In this document: positions 1-6,054 of the stretch, in pieces
Numbering within the stretch: position 1 is the first letter of the stretch
Layout of the letters: each line of letters begins with the position of its first letter
Assembly (NCBI GenBank): GCA_014799765.1
Contig: JAAVHK010000003.1
Location: 2,272-9,474, forward strand
DNA length: 7,203 nt
Direction: 5' to 3'
DNA from: Ruminococcus sp.
Lineage (GTDB): Bacteria; Bacillota; Clostridia; Oscillospirales; Ruminococcaceae
Made by a program: the position numbers and the translations under genes
Notes under the pieces: generated by a model
Databases searched by the model: none
The model's input: the letters and a program-made list of their open reading frames with translations, nothing else
Told to the model about the DNA's origin: nothing

Positions 1-826
1 TTTCGGCGTTCTCCGACGGTGTACCGCCTTTTAAATCGTCTTTTGTACATCTTTCAAAACCAAACTGTTCCGGTGTGATTTCATAATTTTTAATCCAGCC
101 GTTTTTATACTCGCATACAACCGTTGAAGCACTCATTGAAATCTCGTCGAGTTTATCCGTGCCGTATACAACCATACCTTTTTCAGAACCAAGTTTCATA
201 AGAACTTCCGCTATCGGCTCGACAAGTGAACGGTCATAAACACCCAGCAGGTGCATTTTAGGATTGGCAGGATTTGTAAGAGGTCCTAAAATATTGAAAA
301 CCGTTCTGATACCGAGTTCCTTTCTTATCGGTGCGACGTACTTCATTGAAGTATGATACTTCTGTGCAAAGAAAAAGCAGAATCCCACTTCATTCAGTAA
401 CTGGTGACATTTTTCCGGCGAAAGATTTATATTTACTCCGAGTGCCTCCAGACAGTCAGCCGTTCCGCACAGCGACGATGCCGCACGGTTGCCGTGTTTT
501 GCGACGAGTACCCCCGAAGATGCTATGACAAGTGCGGAAGTCGTCGAGATATTGAAACTCTGTGCATTATCGCCACCAGTACCCACTATTTCCAGTAAAT
601 CGAGGTCATTTTCAAACTGTATGGCGGAATCACGCATAGCAGCTGCACAACCTGTTATTTCCTGAATAGTTTCGGCTTTAGTGCTTTTCGTGGACAGTGC
701 TGAAAGAAATGCGGAATTTTGTGTAGGGGTAGTCTGTCCGGACATTATTTCCGATACAACCTGATATGCTTCGTCGTAAGTCAGGTCCTGCTTGTCGACG
801 ATTTTCATAATAGCTTCTTTAATCAT
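1..826 (-). CDS. trpD: Anthranilate phosphoribosyltransferase (partial, C-terminus beyond left edge)
   Basis: Catalyses transfer of the phosphoribosyl group of PRPP to anthranilate, the second committed step of tryptophan synthesis, in the cytosol. I translated 275 residues from the minus strand; the family is usually about 335-345 residues, so roughly the last 60-70 lie outside the window. Visible family motifs are the glycine-rich PRPP loop GTGGD (82-86), KHGNRAASS (110-118), the GTADCLEALG segment (121-130), R168 after KYVAP, GPLTNP (181-186) and the metal-binding Asp-Glu pair (D227-E228). The ATG at 826 is chosen because AAGGAG lies about 10 nt upstream and because it overlaps the trpG stop by 8 bp (ATGATTAA), typical of translational coupling. 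An in-frame ATG at codon 7 is less likely. Transcription should come from the trpE T-box leader. No missing key residue is seen in the visible part. Confidence 0.95.
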   Translation of the reverse strand, partial: MIKEAIMKIVDKQDLTYDEAYQVVSEIMSGQTTPTQNSAFLSALSTKSTKAETIQEITGCAAAMRDSAIQFENDLDLLEIVGTGGDNAQSFNISTTSALVIASSGVLVAKHGNRAASSLCGTADCLEALGVNINLSPEKCHQLLNEVGFCFFFAQKYHTSMKYVAPIRKELGIRTVFNILGPLTNPANPKMHLLGVYDRSLVEPIAEVLMKLGSEKGMVVYGTDKLDEISMSASTVVCEYKNGWIKNYEITPEQFGFERCTKDDLKGGTPSENAE

Positions 827-1400
827 TGAAATCAATCTCCTTTATAAAGTTGGTGAGCATGATTTTTCCGTCGGGTGTCATTATTGATTCGGGGTGGAAC
901 TGTACTCCGAAAATATTGTAATCCCTGTGTTTTACAGCCATAATTTCACCGTCGTCGGCAACCGCTGTGACCTCCAAGCAATCCGGAATTGTTTCATGGT
1001 CTGCCGACAGTGAATGGTATCTCGCAACAGGTGCATTCGTGTCAATTCCTTTGAAAAGCTGACAGTCTTCCCTGAATTTTATCACCGACTGCTTGCCGTG
1101 CATGAGTTTTTTAGCATAGGTTATTTTTGCACCGTATGCCGAACATATAGCCTGATGTCCGAGACATACGCCTAAAGTAGCAATTTTCTTAGATACAGTT
1201 TTTGCACATTCGATAATAATTCCGGCATCTTCCGGACGTCCGGGACCAGGGGATATTATAATTCTTTCCGGTGAAAGCCCTTCTATTTCCTCAATGGTCA
1301 TTTCGTCGTTACGGATTACCTTTATATCGGGATTTATTTCACCGATAAGCTGATACAGGTTATATGAAAAACTGTCATAATTATCAATCAATAAAATCAT
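819..1400 (-). CDS. trpG: Anthranilate synthase glutamine amidotransferase subunit
   Basis: Class I glutamine amidotransferase of 193 residues. It hydrolyses glutamine and passes ammonia to TrpE for anthranilate formation. The N-terminus MILLIDNYDSFSYNL is the classical TrpG/PabA start. The oxyanion loop PGPG is at 51-54, the nucleophile elbow GVCLGHQ puts the catalytic Cys at 79, and FHPES supplies His169 and Glu171 to complete the triad. Length is normal for a stand-alone subunit. Its ATG overlaps the trpE stop in an ATGA quartet, and an AGGAGG ribosome site sits inside the last trpE codons 7 nt before the ATG, so stoichiometric coupled translation with TrpE is likely. The same family also serves folate synthesis (PabA), and a dual role cannot be excluded; the operon context favours tryptophan. 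Confidence 0.95.
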   Translation of the reverse strand: MILLIDNYDSFSYNLYQLIGEINPDIKVIRNDEMTIEEIEGLSPERIIISPGPGRPEDAGIIIECAKTVSKKIATLGVCLGHQAICSAYGAKITYAKKLMHGKQSVIKFREDCQLFKGIDTNAPVARYHSLSADHETIPDCLEVTAVADDGEIMAVKHRDYNIFGVQFHPESIMTPDGKIMLTNFIKEIDFND

Positions 1401-2866
1401 GCGTCCGCCTCCTCTGCGAGTTTAAGGGCATTTATTACCGCTGCCGCCTTGTTGATACATTCCTGATACTCCTTTTCAGGTACGGAATCCGCTACTATAC
1501 CTGCTCCGCTCCGCACGAAAACTTTTCCGTTTTTCTTGTATGCGATTCTTATTGCTATACAGGTATCAAGATTTCCGGTAAAATCAATATATCCGATTGC
1601 ACCGCCGTAAATACCACGCTTATTATTTTCGAGTTCCGCTATAAGCTGACACGCTCTTATCTTCGGAGCTCCGGAAAGTGTTCCGGCAGGGAGTACAGCA
1701 CTTACGGCATCTAAGGCATCGAATTTATCCTCTATTATTTCGCCCCTGACAGTTGACCCTATATGCATTACGTGCGAATAGCGTTCTATACTATGAAGTT
1801 TTTCAACCTGTACAGTACCGAATTTGCTTATCTTGCCTAAATCGTTACGCCCTAAATCGACAAGCATATTATGTTCTGCAAGTTCTTTTTCGTCGGCAAG
1901 CAGACCTTTTTCAAGTGCGAGGTCTTCAGCTTCGGTCTTACCTCTCGGACGTGTTCCGGCAAGTGGGAAAGTATGAAGTACACCGTCTTCCAGTTTGACG
2001 AGAGTTTCCGGAGACGCTCCGGCGATTTCCACATCTGTACCCGAAAAATAGAACATATAAGGCGACGGATTAATAGTACGCAATACACGGTAGGTATTGA
2101 ACAGACTTCCCTCAAAACCGGCACTTAAACGATTTGATAATACTATCTGGAAAATATCTCCCTCGTGTATGTGATGTTTGGCTGTTTCAACCATTTCACA
2201 GTATTTTTCCTGATTGAAAAGCGGTGTAACCTCACTTGTAAGATGTCCTGCCGGTTCTTCGGACTTCTCACCATTCCGGAGTAGTTCCGCAAGCTGTTTC
2301 AATTCAAGCTGTGCCTTTTTGTAGGAAGTTTCCGGTTCGCTGAGATTCATATTTGCTATGAGGATTATTTTCTGCCGGAAGTTGTCAAAAGCTATTACCT
2401 TATCGAAAAGCATTAAGTCAACGTCCTTGAAATTTTCGGTATCTTCCGTTTCAATGCGTACTGACGGTTCGGAATAGCCCAAAAAATCGTAGGAAAAATA
2501 ACCTACAAGTCCGCCGGTAAATGATGGCAGATAGTCAAATTTCGGACTTCTGTATGATGACATAATCTGTCGTATCTGCTGGCGGGGGTCAGAAGATTTC
2601 ATTTTAATATCGCCTATGGATATATCGTCACCGGAGCAGGTTATTTCAAGTTTCGGGTCAAAACCCATGAAAGTATATCTTCCCCACTTTTCCTTATCGG
2701 CGACAGATTCCAGCATATAACAGTGTGCCGAAATATTCTTGAGGATTCTGACCGCTTCTATCGGTGTACAGATGTCCGAAAGAATCTCACAGCTAACCGG
2801 CAGAATATCATATTTTCCGGTCTCGGCGATTTCCTTTACTTTGTCAAATTCGGGTAAAAATTTCAT
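1397..2866 (-). CDS. trpE: Anthranilate synthase component I
   Basis: Chorismate-utilising enzyme of 489 residues that, with TrpG, converts chorismate and ammonia to anthranilate and pyruvate. C-terminal catalytic motifs are complete: DLGRNDLGKIS, GTLSGAPK (395-402), YGGAIGY (420-426) and VRSGAGIVADS (451-461), followed by PEKEYQE. The N-terminal domain carries YMLES (50-54), corresponding to the LLES element of the tryptophan feedback pocket, and NPSPYMFY, the second element of that pocket, so the enzyme is probably feedback-inhibited by tryptophan. This argues for TrpE over PabB. I place the start at the ATG at 2866 because GGAGG lies 7 nt upstream. The frame stays open to 2971, but that extension runs through the leader terminator and T-box and is not coding. 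Control is by the T-box leader immediately upstream. Confidence 0.96.
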   Translation of the reverse strand: MKFLPEFDKVKEIAETGKYDILPVSCEILSDICTPIEAVRILKNISAHCYMLESVADKEKWGRYTFMGFDPKLEITCSGDDISIGDIKMKSSDPRQQIRQIMSSYRSPKFDYLPSFTGGLVGYFSYDFLGYSEPSVRIETEDTENFKDVDLMLFDKVIAFDNFRQKIILIANMNLSEPETSYKKAQLELKQLAELLRNGEKSEEPAGHLTSEVTPLFNQEKYCEMVETAKHHIHEGDIFQIVLSNRLSAGFEGSLFNTYRVLRTINPSPYMFYFSGTDVEIAGASPETLVKLEDGVLHTFPLAGTRPRGKTEAEDLALEKGLLADEKELAEHNMLVDLGRNDLGKISKFGTVQVEKLHSIERYSHVMHIGSTVRGEIIEDKFDALDAVSAVLPAGTLSGAPKIRACQLIAELENNKRGIYGGAIGYIDFTGNLDTCIAIRIAYKKNGKVFVRSGAGIVADSVPEKEYQECINKAAAVINALKLAEEADA

Positions 2867-2890
2867 TAATGCACCTCCAAAAAAATTCAT

Positions 2891-2933
2891 AAAACAAAAA
2901 GTCCCCGACAGATAGAAATAATCTGTCAAGGAC
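2891..2933 (-). terminator. Intrinsic terminator (attenuator) of the trp T-box
   Basis: A 13-bp stem with two G-U pairs is formed by GUCCUUGACAGAU (2933-2921) and AUCUGUCGGGGAC (2913-2901) around a 7-nt loop, followed by UUUUUGUUUU (2900-2891). It lies 24 nt before the trpE start codon and its first arm competes with the antiterminator. Confidence 0.95.
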
Positions 2934-2966
2934 GAATAAAGCAATTTATCCGTGTTGCCACCTTGA
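2926..2966 (-). promoter_or_regulatory. T-box antiterminator hairpin
   Basis: On the minus strand UCAAGG (2966-2961) pairs with CCUUGA (2931-2926). The seven-nucleotide bulge UGGCAAC follows the first arm, and a second helix ACGGAUAAA/UUUAUUCGU (one G-U pair) closes a UUGC loop. This is the canonical antiterminator shape, with the first four bulge bases able to pair with the tRNA acceptor end. The 3' arm CCUUGA is also part of the terminator stem, so the two structures are mutually exclusive. Confidence 0.9.
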
Positions 2967-3185
2967 TTCACGACAAAAAGTCATGCACTTTACGGAATAC
3001 TGACATATTCCTGATGATTAACGCACATCGTAACGTCGTGGAATACTCTGAAAAAAATCATTTGACCACGCCCTCAGTGACCCATTATAATAATCTGTTT
3101 TTCACCTGACTCTCAGCAACACAGGCTCTCTGTAGAAACATAATTATTTTTACTCTCACATCAACGGTTTATTTACTTAATAAAT

Positions 3186-3214
3186 AGTATATCACGCTGA
3201 AAGCAATTTGTCAA
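3186..3214 (-). promoter_or_regulatory. Sigma-A promoter of the trpEGD operon
   Basis: The minus strand has a consensus -35 TTGACA (3214-3209), a 17-bp spacer and -10 TATACT (3191-3186). The predicted start is near 3179. The sequence upstream of the -35 is strongly A/T-rich and could act as an UP element. The octamer AATTGCTT occurs twice, 19 bp apart (3227-3220 and 3208-3201), just upstream of the -35 and at the start of the spacer. Confidence 0.88.
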
Positions 3215-3253
3215 GTAGCAAGCAATTATTTTATTTTTTAATTTAATATTCCC

Positions 3254-3282
3254 TTGAAAACATACTAAACCTATGGTATAAT
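3254..3282 (+). promoter_or_regulatory. Sigma-A promoter of the Rrf2-family gene
   Basis: The plus strand has TTGAAA (3254-3259), a 17-bp spacer and a perfect TATAAT (3277-3282), placing the start near 3289. GGAG at 3301-3304 is a good ribosome site for the ATG at 3313. Its -35 is only 39 bp from the -35 of the divergent trp promoter. Confidence 0.85.
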
Positions 3283-3287
3283 AGTAT
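3262..3287. promoter_or_regulatory. Candidate Rrf2 autoregulatory operator
   Basis: A perfect inverted pair ATACTA (3262-3267) and TAGTAT (3282-3287) is separated by 14 bp. It covers the promoter spacer and all of the -10 box, where a bound repressor would block RNA polymerase. Rrf2 proteins such as IscR commonly repress their own promoter through palindromes of this size. The inner 14 bp are not symmetric, and A/T-rich -10 regions produce such matches by chance, so this is only a candidate. Confidence 0.4.
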
Positions 3288-3312
3288 CATATCAACGAAA
3301 GGAGTTAAAAAT

Positions 3313-3747
3313 ATGAAAATTTCAACAAAAGGACGTTATGCACTGAGAATGCTTGTCGATATAACGTTACATCAGCACGAAGGTTATGTTTCACTGAAAG
3401 ATATTTCCGAACGGCAGAATATTTCAAAAAAATACCTTGAACAGATAGTTCCGTTACTTAATAAAAGCGGTATTCTCAAAACTTCACGTGGTAACCGTGG
3501 CGGTTACAAGATAAACGGCAACCCGAACAAATATACTGTAGGCGAAATTCTACGTGCTACAGAGGGAAGTCTCGCACCTGTTTCCTGTCTGGAATACGCC
3601 CCCAACGACTGCGAACGCATTAACGAATGTGTCACACTGCCGATATGGGAGGGGCTTTATCAATTAATCAATGACTATCTTGACGGAATAACCATTCAGA
3701 ACATCGCCGAACAATGTACCGCTTCCGAAGATAACTATTGTATATAA
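3313..3747 (+). CDS. Rrf2-family transcriptional regulator with three-cysteine cluster motif
   Basis: A 144-residue DNA-binding protein. The N-terminus MKISTKGRYALR, the winged helix-turn-helix with recognition helix around ISKKYLEQIV (37-46), and the wing SRGNRGGYKI (58-67) are diagnostic of the Rrf2 family. C92, C100 and C106 (spacing C-x7-C-x5-C) lie where IscR and NsrR bind an Fe-S cluster. E. coli IscR uses C-x5-C-x5-C plus a His three residues after the last Cys; here that position is Leu109. The spacing, and from memory the numbering, match Bacillus NsrR, a nitric-oxide sensor. The neighbour cysK recalls CymR, the Firmicutes cysteine regulator, but CymR lacks this triad. I infer an Fe-S, NO or cysteine-responsive repressor; the family is certain and the ligand is not. 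Start supported by AAAGGAG 8 nt upstream. Confidence 0.93.
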   Translation: MKISTKGRYALRMLVDITLHQHEGYVSLKDISERQNISKKYLEQIVPLLNKSGILKTSRGNRGGYKINGNPNKYTVGEILRATEGSLAPVSCLEYAPNDCERINECVTLPIWEGLYQLINDYLDGITIQNIAEQCTASEDNYCI

Positions 3748-3751
3748 TCAT

Positions 3752-3785
3752 AAAAGACTGCCATTTCTGACAGTCTTTTCTTTTT
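3752..3785 (+). terminator. Intrinsic terminator between the Rrf2 gene and cysK
   Basis: AAAAGACTG (3752-3760) pairs with CAGTCTTTT (3771-3779), with two further pairs possible inside after one mismatch, and is followed by CTTTTT (3780-3785). It begins 4 bp after the regulator stop. Because the genes converge and the stem is A/T-flanked on both sides, it may also end cysK transcription, though the U-run on that strand is shorter (UUUU). Confidence 0.85.
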
Positions 3786-4710
3786 ACGCAAACATAAGTG
3801 TTGATAAATAACGCTCTCCTGTATCGGGGAAAATTAATACTATATTTTTTCCTTTGTTTTCCGGACGTTTTGCAAGTTCTATTCCTGCCTGTAATACCGC
3901 ACCGGAAGATATTCCGACAAGTACGCCCTCACTTTTTACTATCTGTCTGCCCTGTTTAAAGGCATCTTCGTCAGTAACCTGTATAACTTCGTCAAAAATG
4001 TTCATGTCAAGAGTATCCGGAATAAAGCCTGCTCCTATACCCTGTATCTTATGACTTCCGGCTTTTCCGCCTGAAATTACCGGTGAACCTGTCGGCTCTA
4101 CTGCTACTACTTTTATAGCCGGATTCTTTGATTTCAAGTACGCACCTGTACCGCTTACTGTTCCGCCAGTACCTACAGCAGATACGAATATATCAACTTT
4201 ACCGTCAGTATCTTCCCATATTTCAACGCCTGTTGAATTTTCATGTGCTTTCGGGTTTGCCGGATTTGAAAATTGTGACGGTATAAAACTATCCGGAATT
4301 TCCTTGGCAAGTTCCTCGGCTTTCTTTATAGCACCCGTCATTCCTTTTGTACCGTCCGTCAATACCAATTCCGCACCGTATGCCCTCATAAGATTACGGC
4401 GTTCAATACTCATAGTTTCGGGCATTGTAATGATAAGTCTGTAGCCTCTTGCCGCTGCAACTGATGCTAAACCGATACCGGTATTTCCGCTTGTTGGTTC
4501 AATTATGACACTTCCGGCTTTAAGTAATCCTTTGGCTTCGGCGTCGTCAATCATAGCTTTTGCAACTCTGTCCTTTACGCTTCCTGCCGGATTGAAGTAT
4601 TCAAGTTTAGCTATTATCTTAGCTTCAAGATTATATGCCTTTTCTATGTTTACAAGCTCCAGTAACGGAGTTTTTCCGATTAAATCGGTTATTGTCTGAT
4701 ATATTTTCAT
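3784..4710 (-). CDS. cysK: Cysteine synthase A (O-acetylserine sulfhydrylase)
   Basis: PLP enzyme of 308 residues, the normal length, that joins O-acetylserine and sulfide to make cysteine in the cytosol. The N-terminus has DLIGKTPLLEL (9-19). NPAGSVKDR (40-48) carries the PLP-binding lysine at 46, TSGNTG (73-78) is the substrate loop, and ETMSIERR follows. GTGGTVSGTG is the phosphate-binding glycine loop, and GISSGA near the C-terminus holds the serine that contacts the PLP ring nitrogen. The ETMS element and overall form fit CysK better than cystathionine beta-synthase, although clostridial paralogues (MccA-type) cannot be excluded from sequence alone. The start at 4710 has AAGGAG 7 nt upstream. 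It is transcribed from its own strong promoter and converges with the Rrf2 regulator, which may control it. Confidence 0.95.
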   Translation of the reverse strand: MKIYQTITDLIGKTPLLELVNIEKAYNLEAKIIAKLEYFNPAGSVKDRVAKAMIDDAEAKGLLKAGSVIIEPTSGNTGIGLASVAAARGYRLIITMPETMSIERRNLMRAYGAELVLTDGTKGMTGAIKKAEELAKEIPDSFIPSQFSNPANPKAHENSTGVEIWEDTDGKVDIFVSAVGTGGTVSGTGAYLKSKNPAIKVVAVEPTGSPVISGGKAGSHKIQGIGAGFIPDTLDMNIFDEVIQVTDEDAFKQGRQIVKSEGVLVGISSGAVLQAGIELAKRPENKGKNIVLIFPDTGERYLSTLMFA

Positions 4711-4737
4711 ATATACGCTCCTTAATGAAATTATTCT

Positions 4738-4759
4738 ATATTACCTATATAAATAGTAT
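4738..4759. promoter_or_regulatory. Imperfect palindrome at the cysK transcript start, candidate Rrf2 operator
   Basis: Two 11-bp arms (4738-4748 and 4749-4759) match as inverted repeats at 8 of 11 positions. The site begins at about +1 of the predicted cysK transcript and extends to about +22, a position where a repressor would block early elongation. The outer half TAGTAT (4754-4759) and an ACCTAT element (4743-4748) are shared with the candidate operator region of the Rrf2 gene, although the gap between them is 5 bp here and 7 bp there. Confidence 0.4.
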
Positions 4760-4765
4760 GATTTA

Positions 4766-4794
4766 ATTATAACAGATAAATTCCGTATTGTCAA
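4766..4794 (-). promoter_or_regulatory. Sigma-A promoter of cysK
   Basis: Perfect consensus on the minus strand: TTGACA (4794-4789), a 17-bp spacer and TATAAT (4771-4766). The predicted start is near 4759, giving a leader of about 49 nt before the cysK ATG. Such a promoter would be very strong unless repressed. Confidence 0.9.
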
Positions 4795-4856
4795 TGGTTT
4801 TTCCAGAAACAAACGGAAATTATCTGAAATTTTTTGTTTTTACTTTCAGTACGGAA

Positions 4857-5885
4857 TTATTCTGACTTTTCACCGGTCTGAGTACTGTTATTTGATACTT
4901 CCGCAAATTCGCCATCCGGTACACAGTTCACGACTTCAAGAGCGTTGCTGTCATAATAGTACCACATAACCATAGCGGCAAGTCCGGGGTTGTCTTTCAT
5001 ATTGATTGAAAATTCTACCGTATCGCCCTGTTTTGCGGAAAGATTATCGCCGTAAATAGCGTAACCGTCCATTGAAGACGGGTCAACAGCTTCTGCTGTA
5101 CCGTCGCCAACCTTGATAGAACCGTTAAGAATTGTATCAGGTCTTATAGTCACGCCCTCTATTGACGATAAGTCAGGACTGAGCGAAATATTATAGATTC
5201 CGTCCGGTGCATTTTCCTTTACCTTGAATGTGACTTTTATTACCGAACCATTAAATATAAAATCTTCATTTTTAGAAATGTCAATCCACATTGCATACAT
5301 ACCTTTTGTATTTGATACGTATTCGGAAGTAGCTTCCGGAGCATTTGTAGGTGTCTGTTCCGGATTCTGTGCATTTTCGTCCGGAGTGCTGTTACCATTA
5401 TTGTTATTTTCCGGAGCGTTTGTTACAGGAGTTTCCGGAGTTGCATTGGCAATTATCTTGACTTCCGTAACCGGCTGACCGTCTGCTTCCGTAACTGCCT
5501 GACCGTTTGCTTCCGTAACTGTTACGACTTCCGTTATAGGTTCTCCGGCTATATATGCAGTAGTAACCGGTTTTTCTGTAGTCTCTTCCGAGGATTCTTC
5601 CGTAGCTTTTGTAGGGTCTACATGGTCAGCTTTTACAGGGTCATCAGCATTTATGTCAACGCCGTCTATGGTGAGACCGTTATCATCATCAGCACTACCC
5701 CATTTGAACGGCACAGCGGTTATCGGTTCTATTTCCTGTATCGAACTGCTTTCATTATTATTTGATTTCTTCCCTGTATCGCCGTTATCACCGCCTTCGT
5801 CATTTCCGGCACAACCGGTAAATGCTGAAAATGCTACACAAGTGAGTGAAACAAGTGCAATAATTCTTTTCCTGAAATTATTCAT
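4857..5885 (-). CDS. Lipoprotein with long low-complexity linker and cohesin-like sequence in permuted order
   Basis: I do not recognise a named family. The 342-residue product starts with a basic n-region and hydrophobic core (MNNFRKRIIALVSL) and lipobox AFTGC with Cys25, so it should be a lipoprotein on the outer face of the membrane. Residues 26-190 are acidic and rich in Asn, Thr, Pro and Glu, a likely extended linker. Residues about 194-260 resemble the second half of a cohesin-type beta-sandwich (KVTFKVKENAPDGIYNISL, then ILNGSIKVGDG). Residues about 274-325 resemble the first half (LSAKQGDTVEFSINMKDNPG, then YYYDSNALEVVNC). This order is reversed relative to normal cohesins. An in-frame ATG at 5927 exists, but only the start at 5885 gives a clean signal peptide; it has AAAGGGA about 8 nt upstream. 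It might bind another surface protein, but that is inference. No convincing terminator follows it. Confidence 0.82.
   Translation of the reverse strand: MNNFRKRIIALVSLTCVAFSAFTGCAGNDEGGDNGDTGKKSNNNESSSIQEIEPITAVPFKWGSADDDNGLTIDGVDINADDPVKADHVDPTKATEESSEETTEKPVTTAYIAGEPITEVVTVTEANGQAVTEADGQPVTEVKIIANATPETPVTNAPENNNNGNSTPDENAQNPEQTPTNAPEATSEYVSNTKGMYAMWIDISKNEDFIFNGSVIKVTFKVKENAPDGIYNISLSPDLSSIEGVTIRPDTILNGSIKVGDGTAEAVDPSSMDGYAIYGDNLSAKQGDTVEFSINMKDNPGLAAMVMWYYYDSNALEVVNCVPDGEFAEVSNNSTQTGEKSE
5475..5522. repeat. Two tandem 24-bp repeats in the lipoprotein linker
   Basis: Units 5475-5498 and 5499-5522 agree at 22 of 24 positions. They encode eight-residue repeats of the form AVTEANGQ and PVTEADGQ. 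Degenerate ITEV/VTEV copies flank them, so the linker probably grew by slippage of a Val-Thr-Glu unit. Confidence 0.85.
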
Positions 5886-5947
5886 AATATATTCCCTTTC
5901 ATAAAAAAATGCTTTTTTATCGGGCATTAACCCGTTACCTTATAATA

Positions 5948-5976
5948 ATTATACACAAACAATAACAGTTTGTCAA
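5948..5976 (-). promoter_or_regulatory. Sigma-A promoter of the lipoprotein gene
   Basis: Perfect consensus on the minus strand: TTGACA (5976-5971), a 17-bp spacer and TATAAT (5953-5948). The predicted start near 5941 gives a leader of about 56 nt to the ATG at 5885, with a small CGGG/CCCG hairpin inside it. The upstream ATG at 5927 would lie only about 14 nt into the transcript with a poor ribosome site, supporting the downstream start. Confidence 0.9.
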
Positions 5977-6054
5977 GGCAATTCATAAATTGTAATCATT
6001 TATTTAATAAAAAATCACTCTTTCAACATTTTTCTGTCACAAATCAGTCAACGA

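Larger units (their letters stand above)
2891..3179 (-). promoter_or_regulatory. tRNA-Trp-sensing T-box riboswitch leader of the trp operon
   Basis: An untranslated leader of about 313 nt lies between the predicted transcript start near 3179 and the trpE ATG; it fills most of the 446-bp gap between trpE and the divergent regulator gene. Reading the minus strand, Stem I shows GAGAGUA (S-turn region), AGAGAG, and a hairpin CCUG/CAGG enclosing GCUGAGAG. The specifier loop then has UGG (3084 to 3082), the tryptophan codon, followed by the usual purine (G) and CUGAG. Probable Stem II (UAUUCC/GGAAUA) and Stem III (CAUGAC/GUCGUG around a U5 loop) follow. The T-box sequence AAGGUGGCAACACGG is at 2964-2950. 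Its UGGC (2960-2957) is complementary to the tRNA 3' end GCCA, matching the G discriminator base known for bacterial tRNA-Trp. Expected behaviour is that uncharged tRNA-Trp stabilises the antiterminator and turns trpEGD on. Confidence 0.93.

Noticed and set aside
1364..1714. Plus-strand open frame opposite trpE and trpG
   Set aside because: It is antisense to well-conserved catalytic regions, lacks a ribosome site and shows no recognisable protein pattern.
2867..2971. N-terminal extension of trpE by 35 codons to an ATG at 2971
   Set aside because: The stretch is the T-box core, antiterminator and terminator; the ATG at 2866 has a proper GGAGG site and matches the normal TrpE start.
2972..3179. 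Tryptophan-rich leader peptide before trpE
   Set aside because: No short frame with tandem Trp codons and a ribosome site is seen; the single UGG is the T-box specifier.
3181..3190. TAAATAGTAT shared by the trp promoter and the cysK palindrome as a third Rrf2 operator
   Set aside because: At trp these bases are simply the -10 box TATACT with A/T-rich flank and have no inverted partner, so the match is best explained by promoter composition.
4805..4850. Possible terminator after the lipoprotein gene (CTGAAA/TTTCAG and TTTCC/GGAAA pairs)
   Set aside because: Stems are only 5-6 bp with loops of 10-14 nt and no following U-run; not convincing.
5886..5927. Longer lipoprotein starting at the ATG at 5927
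   Set aside because: It would put 14 mostly charged residues in front of a canonical lipoprotein signal peptide, has a poor ribosome site, and lies almost at the predicted transcript start.
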